Source of the DNA: Avimonoglobus sp965151315
GTDB taxonomy: Bacteria > Bacillota > Clostridia > UBA1381
Assembly: GCA_965151315.1 (NCBI GenBank)
Contig: CBCTZG010000010.1
Coordinates: 1 to 48,683 of the forward strand
Length of the DNA: 48,683 nt
Direction: 5' to 3'
Positions within the stretch are counted from its first letter, which is position 1, and the number at the start of each line of letters is the position of its first letter. Made by a program: the position numbers and the translations under genes. A model generated the notes under the pieces. It ran no database searches. It saw nothing but the letters and a program-made list of their open reading frames with translations, and was not told the DNA's origin. Below are positions 33,707 to 42,097 of this stretch, piece after piece.

Positions 33707-35521
33707 TTATTCGTTGATAAATGTCCACCCCGCCAGCCATTTATTGTCATTTTCCAACGCCTGATCGCTATTAACAAACCGGTTTCCGGATAAGGCCAAA
33801 TGCTGTACATCATCCCTGTGCTCAATAGCCAGTCCCAGACCCCCTACAATCATGTTGTCCGCGAACCGGTTATGCTTAGGAAGCATAGGTTCATCCTCCA
33901 GGATCGTATATAGCAGCGGATACCGGCTGCGCCACACATCGCTTTGATAGGGCATCTCATGCAGATGGCGTACCAGGGGCTTCATCGCCCCTTCTCCCCA
34001 GGACAGTACCCGCCGGTCAAAATGCAGGCTGATCTTGCACTGGCAGAAATAGTTGTCATGAATATCAAAGCCCCGGCCTCCGCCTACCATAATCCCTACG
34101 TTGGGCTGATTGGCGATTATATTGCCGTACACCTCCGCGCAGCTCATGCCGTCGTCAAAATAGATCCCAATACAGCCGTGTCCCCGGAAGCCCGGCAGGT
34201 CATGAATGTAATTGTAACGGATAATGTTCCCCTGGCAGGTCCAGTCCCGGCCGGCATAAACCGCCCCAGCGTCGTTGGATTCATAGCAGGCGTTTTTGAT
34301 CTCATTCTGCTCGATAATGTGGTCGTTTCCCTGGAATGTTATGCCAAAATGGGGGACATCCCAGATCTTGTTTTCCCGCACTGTGATCCCTACGCCGTTG
34401 ATCTCGATGCCGGCCATATAGGTTTTATGCCAATAGGCAATGTCATGGATCTGGTTATGGGACACCAGGATCCCGCTGCCCGCAAGGCTTGCCCGGTCGC
34501 CCCCGGAAACGGCGATCCCGCCGGCGCCGGTATGGCTGACGGTGCAGCCGGTAATCACAGCATCCCCGCAGCGGTCGGCAACGATTCCCCAGTTCCCTAC
34601 ATTGTCCACCTGGCATCCGGTTATAGAAATATGCCGGCAGTCCGTAAACCACATGCCGCTCCGCCGGGCAGCTGTAAACCGGATATTTTCCACGCTGATA
34701 TGCTCGCAGCCCTGACTGTAGATTATATTTTCACAGACTGAGATGTCCACATAGGCCTGGTTTTCCACGGGATACAGATAGATCAGGCCCTGGCTTCGGT
34801 CAATACACCACTGGCCCGGCGCCTGGACCGCACTCTTTGCGTTCAGCACATAGAAATTGCCGCCTACGTCGCCGGTCAGGCTCTCCCCGTCCCGGTAACC
34901 GAAAACATGGTACGGCTGGTTTACGGTGATGACGCCGTCTTCATACCGTTCAATCCGATGGCGCTGCACAGCCCAATCCTCCGACCAATACCCCACCAGC
35001 AAAAGCTGGCTGCAGTCCTCCCGGTCAAAAATCTCCCGTTCCGCCGGGACAAATATGCCCTCCATAGCGCCGTTTCTCAGCTTGCCGCTTAAAACCTTGT
35101 CAGTTTTTCCCAGCGCCTGTTTGATCTTGATAAACCCATCCGCCGGATATCGGCTGATGGCTAGTCGCTGGTCCTGATAATACAGCTCTAAGGATTGGCC
35201 GAAATCCTCCATGTGGGGTTTGGGAATATCGTATTCCTTCCAAAAATCCTGATAAGGGCCCAGCCCAAACTGGCCCCAGTCCGCCATGCCCGCCTGCCGC
35301 AGGTCAATCACCGCAAGCTCCCCTTCCCGGCGGCATCCGTCCAGGGATACCCGCTTCGCCCCTGTAAGCACGGCCCCGTTTCCCCGCAGGATCGTATTGT
35401 CCGAAAGCTCCAGGGTATCTGTCAGCGTATACCGGCCCGGCGCCAGGATGATTTCCTTTTCCGCCGCAGGGCTTGCGGCCGCCGCCGCCAGCTCCTCGCT
35501 ATCGTTTACCTCGATTACCAT
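33707..35521 (-). CDS. Cytoplasmic right-handed parallel beta-helix enzyme (GH141-like suspected)
   Basis: 604 residues, ATG 35521 with GGAGGGG five bases upstream, no signal peptide. After a start typical for such proteins (ILAPGRYTLTDTLELSDNTI), it has many beta-helix coils: ISITGCQVDNVGNWGIVADR, DAVITGCTVSHTGAGGIAVS, ITVRENKIWDVPHFGITFQG and SNDAGAVYAGRDWTCQGNII. This layout and the DAGAVYAGRDWT stretch recall GH141 family proteins, which include an alpha-L-fucosidase of rhamnogalacturonan II breakdown and a xylanase; I cannot confirm the family. It has its own promoter and follows the gene at 35698 behind a terminator. It is probably an intracellular enzyme acting on imported oligosaccharides of the same locus. 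Confidence 0.7.
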   Translation of the reverse strand: MVIEVNDSEELAAAAASPAAEKEIILAPGRYTLTDTLELSDNTILRGNGAVLTGAKRVSLDGCRREGELAVIDLRQAGMADWGQFGLGPYQDFWKEYDIPKPHMEDFGQSLELYYQDQRLAISRYPADGFIKIKQALGKTDKVLSGKLRNGAMEGIFVPAEREIFDREDCSQLLLVGYWSEDWAVQRHRIERYEDGVITVNQPYHVFGYRDGESLTGDVGGNFYVLNAKSAVQAPGQWCIDRSQGLIYLYPVENQAYVDISVCENIIYSQGCEHISVENIRFTAARRSGMWFTDCRHISITGCQVDNVGNWGIVADRCGDAVITGCTVSHTGAGGIAVSGGDRASLAGSGILVSHNQIHDIAYWHKTYMAGIEINGVGITVRENKIWDVPHFGITFQGNDHIIEQNEIKNACYESNDAGAVYAGRDWTCQGNIIRYNYIHDLPGFRGHGCIGIYFDDGMSCAEVYGNIIANQPNVGIMVGGGRGFDIHDNYFCQCKISLHFDRRVLSWGEGAMKPLVRHLHEMPYQSDVWRSRYPLLYTILEDEPMLPKHNRFADNMIVGGLGLAIEHRDDVQHLALSGNRFVNSDQALENDNKWLAGWTFINE

Positions 35522-35563
35522 GGTTTCCCCTCCATTCCATTTTTTCTCCGGAAATTTGACTTC

Positions 35564-35592
35564 ATTATATCATGGCCCCCCTAAAAACGCAA
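35564..35592 (-). promoter_or_regulatory. Promoter of the beta-helix gene at 33707
   Basis: Perfect TATAAT (35564-35569) with TGA before it, an extended -10, and a weak -35 TTGCGT (35587-35592) at 17 bp. The start point near 35557 gives a leader of about 36 bases. Confidence 0.65.
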
Positions 35593-35633
35593 GATACTTT
35601 CCATGGGCGCCCTCCAGTAAATTGCTTGATAAA

Positions 35634-35671
35634 ATTGAATAGAGGCGGTCTGGCGACCGCCTCTATTCAAT
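35634..35671 (-). terminator. Strong hairpin terminator after the gene at 35698
   Basis: ATTGAATAGAGGCGGTC and GACCGCCTCTATTCAAT make a perfect 17-bp stem with a 4-base loop, followed on the minus strand by TTTTAT. It begins 26 bp after the stop codon of the propeller/hydrolase gene and separates it from the next gene's promoter. Confidence 0.85.
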
Positions 35672-35697
35672 ATTTAACGTAGTGCCCCACGGGTAAA

Positions 35698-38600
35698 TCA
35701 ATCATAATAGTCGATCCCATCCACAACGCCTGTATCCAAAAATTCTGCCCATTGCTTTGCAAACGTCTCCGTCGGCAGCCATAAACCGTCGGCAGGCTGG
35801 CCGGCTTCCGCATACGGTACATAGGTACCAGTATAGATTTCATCCTGCCAGAGTTCCGGATTCTTGCCGTCGGACCAAATAGTTTCATCCAGCACCGTCG
35901 TCTTGATCGTCCCAATATAGCCGTCCGCCTCTTCCACCGTATTCAGCGTTACCGCGCCCGCCGCGGGATCGGCGTCTGCCGGCATCCGCAGGCGGTATGC
36001 CGCCTGCATGAAGGGATATACGATCGAGTTGGATTTTCGTTCGTTCCATCCATGCCCCGCGTTGGGGTCTACTGTGTAGCCAATCAAAGCGCCCTTCTGC
36101 CGCATCCGCTGCACTGCTTCAAAATGTCCTTTATTTCCTCCACCGTAACCTAAGTCCAGTTCGCCCTCGATCAGCATGGCGGGGATCCCGGCTAAAGCGT
36201 CTAATTCATACTGCCTTGGCATCGCCGGCTTATATAGCACAACGCCCAGCATCCGCTCCGGCAGCTGCGCTGCCAGGCCGGCGGCAAACTGGTTCCCGTT
36301 GGAATGGCCGATGGTCATCAGCGGCGCGTTCACAAGCTCCGGATGGCCTGTGGATTCCGCGAATCCAGCAATCTCGTTTAAGACCCACCGGGTGCAGGCC
36401 TCCGGATCCTTGAAATCCTTCATAACAAAATATCCCGGCGTCCCATCCGGAATGTCATCCGGCTTGGTTTCTGAAATGGACATGTATCCCATGTCCATTT
36501 CAGCCAGCGTATTCCGGAATGTTTCCAGATTCGCCAATGTCCCTACCATGCCGTGCTCATGCATAACCATCAGGCCTTTGACTGTATCCACGCCCTCCGG
36601 GAGCCAGATATGGAATTCAATATCCTTGGATTCCTTCGCGTTTACCTTCTTTGCTTCCGTCAGCGGCGCCATGCTGTCGTTCCACAAAAACGCCTTCACA
36701 TACTTGGTATATGCGCTGTAGTCGGACAGGGAGAGCAGGTCGATCGTATCGCTGATCGTATCAAAACCGCTGATGGCCTTCTCCGTGACCTGTACGTATT
36801 CCATTTTATTTGTGGCTTTGTCATATACGGCCAGCGCCAGCCGGACGGTAACCGGGGCGCCGGTGCTGTTCTGGATGGTGGCGGAGGCCTTCAGCAGGCC
36901 GTTTCCAACATCTGCGGCTGCATTCCCGTTTTCGTCGGTTACAGCGATTTCAGAAACCGCTAAGTCGTCCCCTTCCGCATACAGCTGGATCGCATTTAGG
37001 GCGCCTGCTGCATTGGTCCAGCTGGTGGTATACGCCATATTCCCGGTTACGCTCAGCGTATACCCGTTAAAGCCTTCCAGCGTATACTGCGCCACCGGCG
37101 CGGTCCGGTCCGGATACTGCACGATTACAGCCGCCGTCCCGTTCTGGCATTGCTGGAGGAAGTTATTTTCGTCAATTTTGGCCTGTCTCGGCGTCCAATC
37201 CCTGCCGTCCTTTTCGATATGCGCCACAACCTTAGGCGCGGCCGGGTCAGACGTATCAATCAGGATATCGTCGTAGCTCAGCTTTAATTCCTGGTTATTT
37301 TTGCTCAGCTTTTCCGCGCTGTACCGGACCAGCCCTTTGCCAACTACATGCAGCGAGCAGTTTGCCCCGGGGGCATATTCAATATAGCCCGGTACGGATG
37401 AATCCTGGCCGAAAATCCCTCTTCCCGGCCAGGCGTTTACTAGATCCAGATCCGGGACATCCGCAAAAAGCTCCTCGATCTTGACTTCTTTTAATGTCTT
37501 CAAAACCTCGAAAACCCGGAACTTTACAGTGTCGTCCTGGTTATCGGCTGTCTTTTGGATTTCCGCCACATATACCCGGTACCGCAGACTGCTGAGCTGC
37601 TCCACGGCCATGCCCCGGGCCGCCGAAGAAAATGTTGTCACCAGGTTGGGGGAATTGACCGCCGATATATCAAACATTCTCGCGTTGCCGCCGTTGGAAA
37701 CCGCGAACAGGTAATCGCCGAAAATATATGCCTGGGAAACGGCATTGGCGCCCACGTTTATCACTTCTGTGCCGGCCGCCGCGTCCAGGGCGCCGCCGTC
37801 GCGGATTTTGACCGTCTTGAAGCTGCCTTGAGTTGCAACCAATAAATATCCGTCTTTAACAAACATTTCTGACCCATAGGTTTTGAACCCATAGCTATAC
37901 GGAACTGGGTTTTGGGTTTCAGGATCCACAGACAGCGGCCGCATGTTGGCCGGATCGGTCACATCATAGGCATAAATATCCCCGTTGGCGTTACTTTTAA
38001 TGTAGGCAAAGGTCTGGCCGCCAATTTGGGCTGTCGTCATTGCCGCCGCGCGCAGCGGCGCGCCTTCCTGGTCCACCAGGTTCAGCGAATTGGGCTCGCC
38101 AAGCTTGATGACCCGGCTGGGCATGGTGGTATCCTCTTCCGCCAGGGTCGATTTTTCGATTTGATAGAAGCAAACCGTACCGTCTAATGCAAGCGCTACT
38201 TTGTCGCCGTCAAAATACTTCACATCGCAGACCCGGTTGTCCGGCAGTGTGAATGCGCTTAAAATTTCCCCAGTGGCTGGGTCGATCATGCTGGTATTTT
38301 TATTCCAGAGGATCAGCTTATCGTCAAATTGCGTCAGCCAGCTGAGCCTGCCGCCATCCTTATCGGAATCAGACGCATATACCTTATCTACTGTGACTGC
38401 GCCTAAATCGGAAAAATCTACGATATAGATATTTCTGACCTTCTCCGGATCGGTTTTGGGCTGATCCTGCCCATAGCTCAGGGCCACCTTAGTTTCCGAC
38501 AGGAACTGGGGCGGAGAACATTTAAAATATGCCCCGACTGTTTCTGCCCAGTCCGCACCCTGTAAAATACCGGAATAAACCTCTGTAAATCCCTTTGTTT

Positions 38601-39375
38601 CCGGATCATAATCTACAATATTAAATACAGCCGCGCCTTCCTTTTGCGCCGTACTTGAATCTGTATTATTGGTTGAAACATAGCAGATCCGGTACTGCCC
38701 GTCTGCTTTTTGGATCGCATTGATGTTAAACGCGAAGCCTGCCGTTTCAATGCTTGCGGGCGCCGGCAGCTTGTTTTCCGTAACGTCAATAATATCGATA
38801 GCCTCCCCGCCCCAGTTTGTCGAGCCAAAATGCTTCAGCGTGACCAGGTCATTGCCGAAGAATGACATGCCATACATGGCCCGGCGGTTGTTCTGGATCA
38901 TTTTCCCGGTATCTAAAGAATAATAGTCGTTATCCGCATTCTTTTTTACCGGCAGATCCAACGTCCCGTCTTCGTTAATCGGGAAAACATATGTGCTTAG
39001 GCTCGGGCCCGAACCATTGGAAAAATACAGGTTCCCGTTGTGTACTTCCATGGGATACTGGATATCACCGTTAAAAATTGCGGTATTTGCACCTTTTAAA
39101 TGGTTCGCATCCTGGATCAGCACAGGGTTTGCCAGATCTGTAATATCATAAGCTTTCAGCCCATACTGCTGCCCCAGATACGCGTAGGTTTTATCCCTCA
39201 TAGTGTACACCGCTACGCCAAAGGTACGGCCGATTCCGTCCCCGGAATTGGTCAGGGATGAAACCAGCTTGAACGTATACCCCGTTTCACTGTACGGTTC
39301 GTTCTGCGCAAAGGACACGCCGGCCGCCGAAAGCAGCATCGACAGTGCCAGCAACATAGATAATATTTTTTTCAT
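35698..39375 (-). CDS. Secreted beta-propeller (LVIVD-like) protein fused to an alpha/beta hydrolase
   Basis: 1225 residues from ATG 39375 (AAAGGAG nine bases upstream) with signal peptide MKKILSMLLALSMLLSAAGV. Residues 30-790 contain repeats of LVIVD/propeller type (YDITDLANPVLIQ, FDISAVNSPNLVTTF, VDFSDLGAVTVDKVY). An Ig-like linker follows (about 800-910). The last 300 residues are an alpha/beta hydrolase: a first strand and oxyanion region VKGLMVMHEHGMVG, nucleophile elbow GHSNGNQ near residue 1023, an acid candidate in EGELDLGYGG and the histidine in AGHGW near 1108. Such enzymes are often carbohydrate or ferulate esterases. No SLH, sortase or membrane anchor is seen, so it is probably released. 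The pairing of a propeller and an esterase in one chain is uncommon. Confidence 0.8.
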   Translation of the reverse strand: MKKILSMLLALSMLLSAAGVSFAQNEPYSETGYTFKLVSSLTNSGDGIGRTFGVAVYTMRDKTYAYLGQQYGLKAYDITDLANPVLIQDANHLKGANTAIFNGDIQYPMEVHNGNLYFSNGSGPSLSTYVFPINEDGTLDLPVKKNADNDYYSLDTGKMIQNNRRAMYGMSFFGNDLVTLKHFGSTNWGGEAIDIIDVTENKLPAPASIETAGFAFNINAIQKADGQYRICYVSTNNTDSSTAQKEGAAVFNIVDYDPETKGFTEVYSGILQGADWAETVGAYFKCSPPQFLSETKVALSYGQDQPKTDPEKVRNIYIVDFSDLGAVTVDKVYASDSDKDGGRLSWLTQFDDKLILWNKNTSMIDPATGEILSAFTLPDNRVCDVKYFDGDKVALALDGTVCFYQIEKSTLAEEDTTMPSRVIKLGEPNSLNLVDQEGAPLRAAAMTTAQIGGQTFAYIKSNANGDIYAYDVTDPANMRPLSVDPETQNPVPYSYGFKTYGSEMFVKDGYLLVATQGSFKTVKIRDGGALDAAAGTEVINVGANAVSQAYIFGDYLFAVSNGGNARMFDISAVNSPNLVTTFSSAARGMAVEQLSSLRYRVYVAEIQKTADNQDDTVKFRVFEVLKTLKEVKIEELFADVPDLDLVNAWPGRGIFGQDSSVPGYIEYAPGANCSLHVVGKGLVRYSAEKLSKNNQELKLSYDDILIDTSDPAAPKVVAHIEKDGRDWTPRQAKIDENNFLQQCQNGTAAVIVQYPDRTAPVAQYTLEGFNGYTLSVTGNMAYTTSWTNAAGALNAIQLYAEGDDLAVSEIAVTDENGNAAADVGNGLLKASATIQNSTGAPVTVRLALAVYDKATNKMEYVQVTEKAISGFDTISDTIDLLSLSDYSAYTKYVKAFLWNDSMAPLTEAKKVNAKESKDIEFHIWLPEGVDTVKGLMVMHEHGMVGTLANLETFRNTLAEMDMGYMSISETKPDDIPDGTPGYFVMKDFKDPEACTRWVLNEIAGFAESTGHPELVNAPLMTIGHSNGNQFAAGLAAQLPERMLGVVLYKPAMPRQYELDALAGIPAMLIEGELDLGYGGGNKGHFEAVQRMRQKGALIGYTVDPNAGHGWNERKSNSIVYPFMQAAYRLRMPADADPAAGAVTLNTVEEADGYIGTIKTTVLDETIWSDGKNPELWQDEIYTGTYVPYAEAGQPADGLWLPTETFAKQWAEFLDTGVVDGIDYYD

Positions 39376-39410
39376 ACAAGCGCACTCCTTTGTATAATTT
39401 TGATATGTCC

Positions 39411-39419
39411 ATCTTATCA
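39411..39419 (-). promoter_or_regulatory. Weak -10 candidate of the gene at 35698
   Basis: TAAGAT (39411-39416) with TGA before it forms an extended -10 on the minus strand about 36 bases before the start codon; no good -35 was found at 16-18 bp. An activator-dependent promoter would look like this. Apart from this and the terminator at 39568-39634, nothing is seen in 39376-39651. Confidence 0.3.
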
Positions 39420-39567
39420 TGAAACCTGGCAAAATGATAGTGACAATTTCTACGATTGCTACAAATATGTTTGTTTCTTAAGCAAAAACCACAAGGGAAC
39501 GGCCTGTTTTTACGAAATTATGGCAAAAATCAATAAATTTCAACATTCCGGTGATCAAATTCCGCCC

Positions 39568-39634
39568 AAAAAAAGCCGCCGCACCACGGGGCATGCTATA
39601 CAGTGATCCTGTATAGTTCCCGCGGCACGGCAGC
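39568..39634 (-). terminator. Terminator of the purine salvage operon
   Basis: On the minus strand GCTGCCGTGCCGCGGG pairs over 16 positions with CCCGTGGTGCGGCGGC, with several G-U pairs that exist only in RNA of this strand; an inner hairpin CTATACAG/CTGTATAG caps it, and seven T follow. It starts 17 bp after the stop codon of the phosphoribosyltransferase gene. Confidence 0.85.
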
Positions 39635-39651
39635 CGTATTTCTATTATTAT

Positions 39652-40206
39652 TTATTGTATCGGTGTCCCATCGGCATGGAACAGCGGCAGCGGCGCCAGA
39701 TACGAAATATCCCGCCGGGTAATGGCGCTGCCCTCAGCTAGAACAGCCATTCTGCCAACAATCTCTCCGCCGGCCTGATGGATCAATGTTTCCAGGGCGG
39801 CCAAAGACTCCCCTGTGCTGATCACATCGTCTACGATCAGCACCCGTTTCCCCCGCATCCGATCCGCATCCTCCCCGCCAATGCAAAGAATCTGCTGATG
39901 GTCTGTAGTGATGGAGTCCACTTCTGTGCTGATCACATCCCGCATATACAGCTTCGGGCCCTTCCGGGCTACGATGTACTCGTTCCGCCCAGCCTGCCGG
40001 GCCATTTCGTACAGCAGCGGGATCCCCTTGGATTCTGCCGTCACCAATACGTCAAAGTCCGGCGCCTGTTCTAGCAGCGCCCGGGCGCAGTTTACTGTCA
40101 GCTCCACATCACCGAACATAATGAAAGCGGCAATATAAACATCCTCCGCAATCGGGCAGAGCGGCAGCCGGCGCTCCAGCCCCGCCACTTTCAACTGATA
40201 ATCCAT
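39652..40206 (-). CDS. Purine-type phosphoribosyltransferase
   Basis: 184 residues; start ATG 40206, with AGGAAAGGAAG about ten bases upstream. The PRPP-binding motif RVLIVDDVISTGESLAAL near residue 115 is the hallmark of type I phosphoribosyltransferases, with the flexible-loop region ARKGPKLYMRDVISTEV before it. Size and motifs fit the adenine/xanthine phosphoribosyltransferase group, which turn a free base and PRPP into a nucleotide; the base cannot be told. It follows the purine permease gene by 33 bp in one operon, which supports salvage of imported hypoxanthine, guanine, adenine or xanthine. Confidence 0.85.
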   Translation of the reverse strand: MDYQLKVAGLERRLPLCPIAEDVYIAAFIMFGDVELTVNCARALLEQAPDFDVLVTAESKGIPLLYEMARQAGRNEYIVARKGPKLYMRDVISTEVDSITTDHQQILCIGGEDADRMRGKRVLIVDDVISTGESLAALETLIHQAGGEIVGRMAVLAEGSAITRRDISYLAPLPLFHADGTPIQ

Positions 40207-40239
40207 AATTTTAACGCTTCCTTTCCTGTCCAAGCCCAT

Positions 40240-41601
40240 TTACGCGATCACCAGGGTGATAATCCGCAGGATAAACAGCGCAAAGGAAACCCACATCACC
40301 GGATGCACATCCTTGGCCTTGCCTGTGCAAACCTTTAACAGTACCCAAGTCAGGATCCCATACATGATACCATTGGCGATGGAATAGGTAAAGGGCATCA
40401 TGACAATGGCTACAAAACCGCCGATGACGTCGGCAATATCCCCGTCAAAGGTCATCTTTTTGACAGAACTCATCATCAGCAGGCCGACGAACACCAATGC
40501 CGGCGTGGTCGCGAACCCTGGGATCGCCAGAAAGATTGGCGACAGGAACAGCGCCAGCGCAAACAATACCGCGGTTGTAACCGCTGTCAGGCCTGTCCGT
40601 CCGCCCTGGGCTACGCCGGCGCTGCTTTCTACATAGCTAGTCACCGTAGAAGTTCCCAGGCAGGCGCCAACTACCGTACCCACCGCGTCCGCTAACAGTG
40701 CGCCGCCTACCTTCGGCAGATTGCCGTCCTTGTCCAGCAGGTTTCCCTTATCCGCCACGCCGATCAGCGTACCCACTGTGTCAAACAAATCCACAAACAG
40801 GAATGAAAATACAATTACCGCAAATTCCAGCACATGGTTTGTAACATAACTGAAGTCAAATTTAAAGAAGTTAGGGGCCGCAGGGATGAAGCTGTAATCC
40901 TGAAAACTGGGGAATAAGGAGTAGGCTTCCTTTTCAATATCCACAACATACCATCCGGCAACCTGAGCGATCATCCCCAGGACCCATGTGGCCAAAATAC
41001 CCCAAAGAATAGCCCCCGGCACCTTGAAGTGATGCATAATCCCGATCAGGATCAGGCCGACCATCGCCAGGACGAACTGGGGGGAAAGCACATTGCCCAT
41101 TGCGACTAATGTGGAAGGCTCGCTGATCACGATCCCCGCGCCTTTTAAGCCCACAATGGTGATAAACAGGCCGATACCGGCCGTAATTCCCAGCTTTAGA
41201 TTTGCCGGGACTTTGTTCACTAGGGTTTCCCGGAATTTAAGCAGGGACAAGATGATAAAAATAATACCCTCAACCAAAACAGCCGTCAGCGCGATCTGCC
41301 AGGGATCGCTGATTCCGGCTTCCGCCATAGGAACACATACAGAATACGCAAAATACGCATTGAGTCCCATACCAGAGGCCAGCGCTACCGGATAGTTAGC
41401 AAAAAACGCCATGCAAAGCGTTGCCAATACAGCAGATACTGCCGTGGCCGTAAAGACCGCGCCTCTGTCCATACCAGCGTCAGCCAGGATAGACGGGTTC
41501 ACCGCCAGTATGTACACCATCGCCAGGAAGGTGGTAATACCGGCGACCAATTCGGTCTTGACGTTTGTACCGTGTTCCTTGAGTTTAAAAACTTTTTCCA
41601 T
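40240..41601 (-). CDS. NCS2/AzgA family purine permease (PbuG-like)
   Basis: 453 residues, start ATG 41601 with AAAGGGG seven bases upstream. About 13 hydrophobic segments. Family motifs: TELVAGITTFLAMVYILAVNP at the start (residues 16-36), ALASGMGLNAYFAY, the substrate-site stretch FLFVDLFDTVGTLIGVAD, and ESSAGVAQGGRTGLTAV. This pattern is that of AzgA-like adenine/guanine/hypoxanthine transporters, proton-coupled importers in the cytoplasmic membrane. It is the first gene of a two-gene operon with a phosphoribosyltransferase. Unlike many relatives it has no purine riboswitch upstream: the leader is only about 25 bases. Confidence 0.93.
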   Translation of the reverse strand: MEKVFKLKEHGTNVKTELVAGITTFLAMVYILAVNPSILADAGMDRGAVFTATAVSAVLATLCMAFFANYPVALASGMGLNAYFAYSVCVPMAEAGISDPWQIALTAVLVEGIIFIILSLLKFRETLVNKVPANLKLGITAGIGLFITIVGLKGAGIVISEPSTLVAMGNVLSPQFVLAMVGLILIGIMHHFKVPGAILWGILATWVLGMIAQVAGWYVVDIEKEAYSLFPSFQDYSFIPAAPNFFKFDFSYVTNHVLEFAVIVFSFLFVDLFDTVGTLIGVADKGNLLDKDGNLPKVGGALLADAVGTVVGACLGTSTVTSYVESSAGVAQGGRTGLTAVTTAVLFALALFLSPIFLAIPGFATTPALVFVGLLMMSSVKKMTFDGDIADVIGGFVAIVMMPFTYSIANGIMYGILTWVLLKVCTGKAKDVHPVMWVSFALFILRIITLVIA

Positions 41602-41632
41602 AGATACACCCCTTTTCATTTATTCACAATCT

Positions 41633-41661
41633 ATTTTATAATGAATTGTGCACTTTTTCAA
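41633..41661 (-). promoter_or_regulatory. Promoter of the purine permease operon
   Basis: TTGAAA (41656-41661), 17 bp, TAAAAT (41633-41638) on the minus strand, each five of six to consensus. The start point near 41626 leaves no room for a riboswitch before the ATG at 41601. Confidence 0.65.
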
Positions 41662-41783
41662 GCTATTTCCAAAAATTCCGACTTTTCATCGTTTTATCCA
41701 ACCAAATCTGGAAAACTTTATTGAAAATAGATATTGATTTTTTATCAAATCTTTATCTAATCTTAATATTGCCGTCTGCTCCC

Positions 41784-41826
41784 GGATACATACCAAGCGC
41801 CGCCTCGGCTGGATATATACCAGGCG
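41784..41826. repeat. Tandem near-repeats in the intergenic region
   Basis: GGATACATACCAAGCG (41784-41799) and GGATATATACCAGGCG (41811-41826) differ in two positions and repeat at 27 bp. An outer pair GCCGTC (41771-41776) and GACGGC (41828-41833) encloses them. They lie between the promoters of the purine and phosphate operons. This could be a pair of protein sites or part of a folded RNA; I do not recognise it. Confidence 0.5.
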
Positions 41827-41898
41827 TGACGGCCAGGCCGCATCTGCATTATGAAACTTATAGGATTCGGAGAAACAGCCAATCCGGCGGTTATTCTG

Positions 41899-41934
41899 TA
41901 CATAAATTTAACAATGGTTTCTCAATTGTTAAAT
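41899..41934 (+). promoter_or_regulatory. Upstream Pho-box-like copy and overlapping dyad
   Basis: TACATAAATTTAACAA (41899-41914) matches TACATAGATTTAACAA at 42011-42026 in 15 of 16 positions. It overlaps an inverted repeat ATTTAACAAT / ATTGTTAAAT (41906-41915 and 41925-41934). Such AT-rich TTAACA units spaced 11 bp are typical PhoP sites in Gram-positive bacteria. Confidence 0.5.
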
Positions 41935-42008
41935 CCCGGGAAAGCGCTTTGCCGCCAGCCTTTCCGCACTTCTGTTTGTTTTTCCGCCCTGCTTGTTCTT
42001 TTCTGTAT

Positions 42009-42068
42009 TTTACATAGATTTAACAAATTAACGGTTTTTGATTTTACAAAGCTTTGTTATCCTAATAT
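42009..42068 (+). promoter_or_regulatory. Pho box and promoter of the pst-pho operon
   Basis: TTTACA (42009-42014) and TTAACA (42020-42025) are 11 bp apart, and a third TTTACA lies at 42043-42048. PhoP-type regulators bind tandem TT(A/T/C)ACA units with this 11-bp period. TAATAT (42063-42068) can be the -10, with no usual -35, as expected for a PhoP-activated promoter. pstS begins 30 bp downstream behind AAAAGGAGAGG. Confidence 0.6.
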
Positions 42069-42097
42069 TGTAAAATTGGAAAAGGAGAGGAAAAAAT

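Noticed and set aside
41937..41953. GGAAAGCGCTTTGCC as a catabolite-control (cre) site
   Set aside because: It is palindromic but does not match the cre consensus well, and a cre site before pstS would be unexpected.
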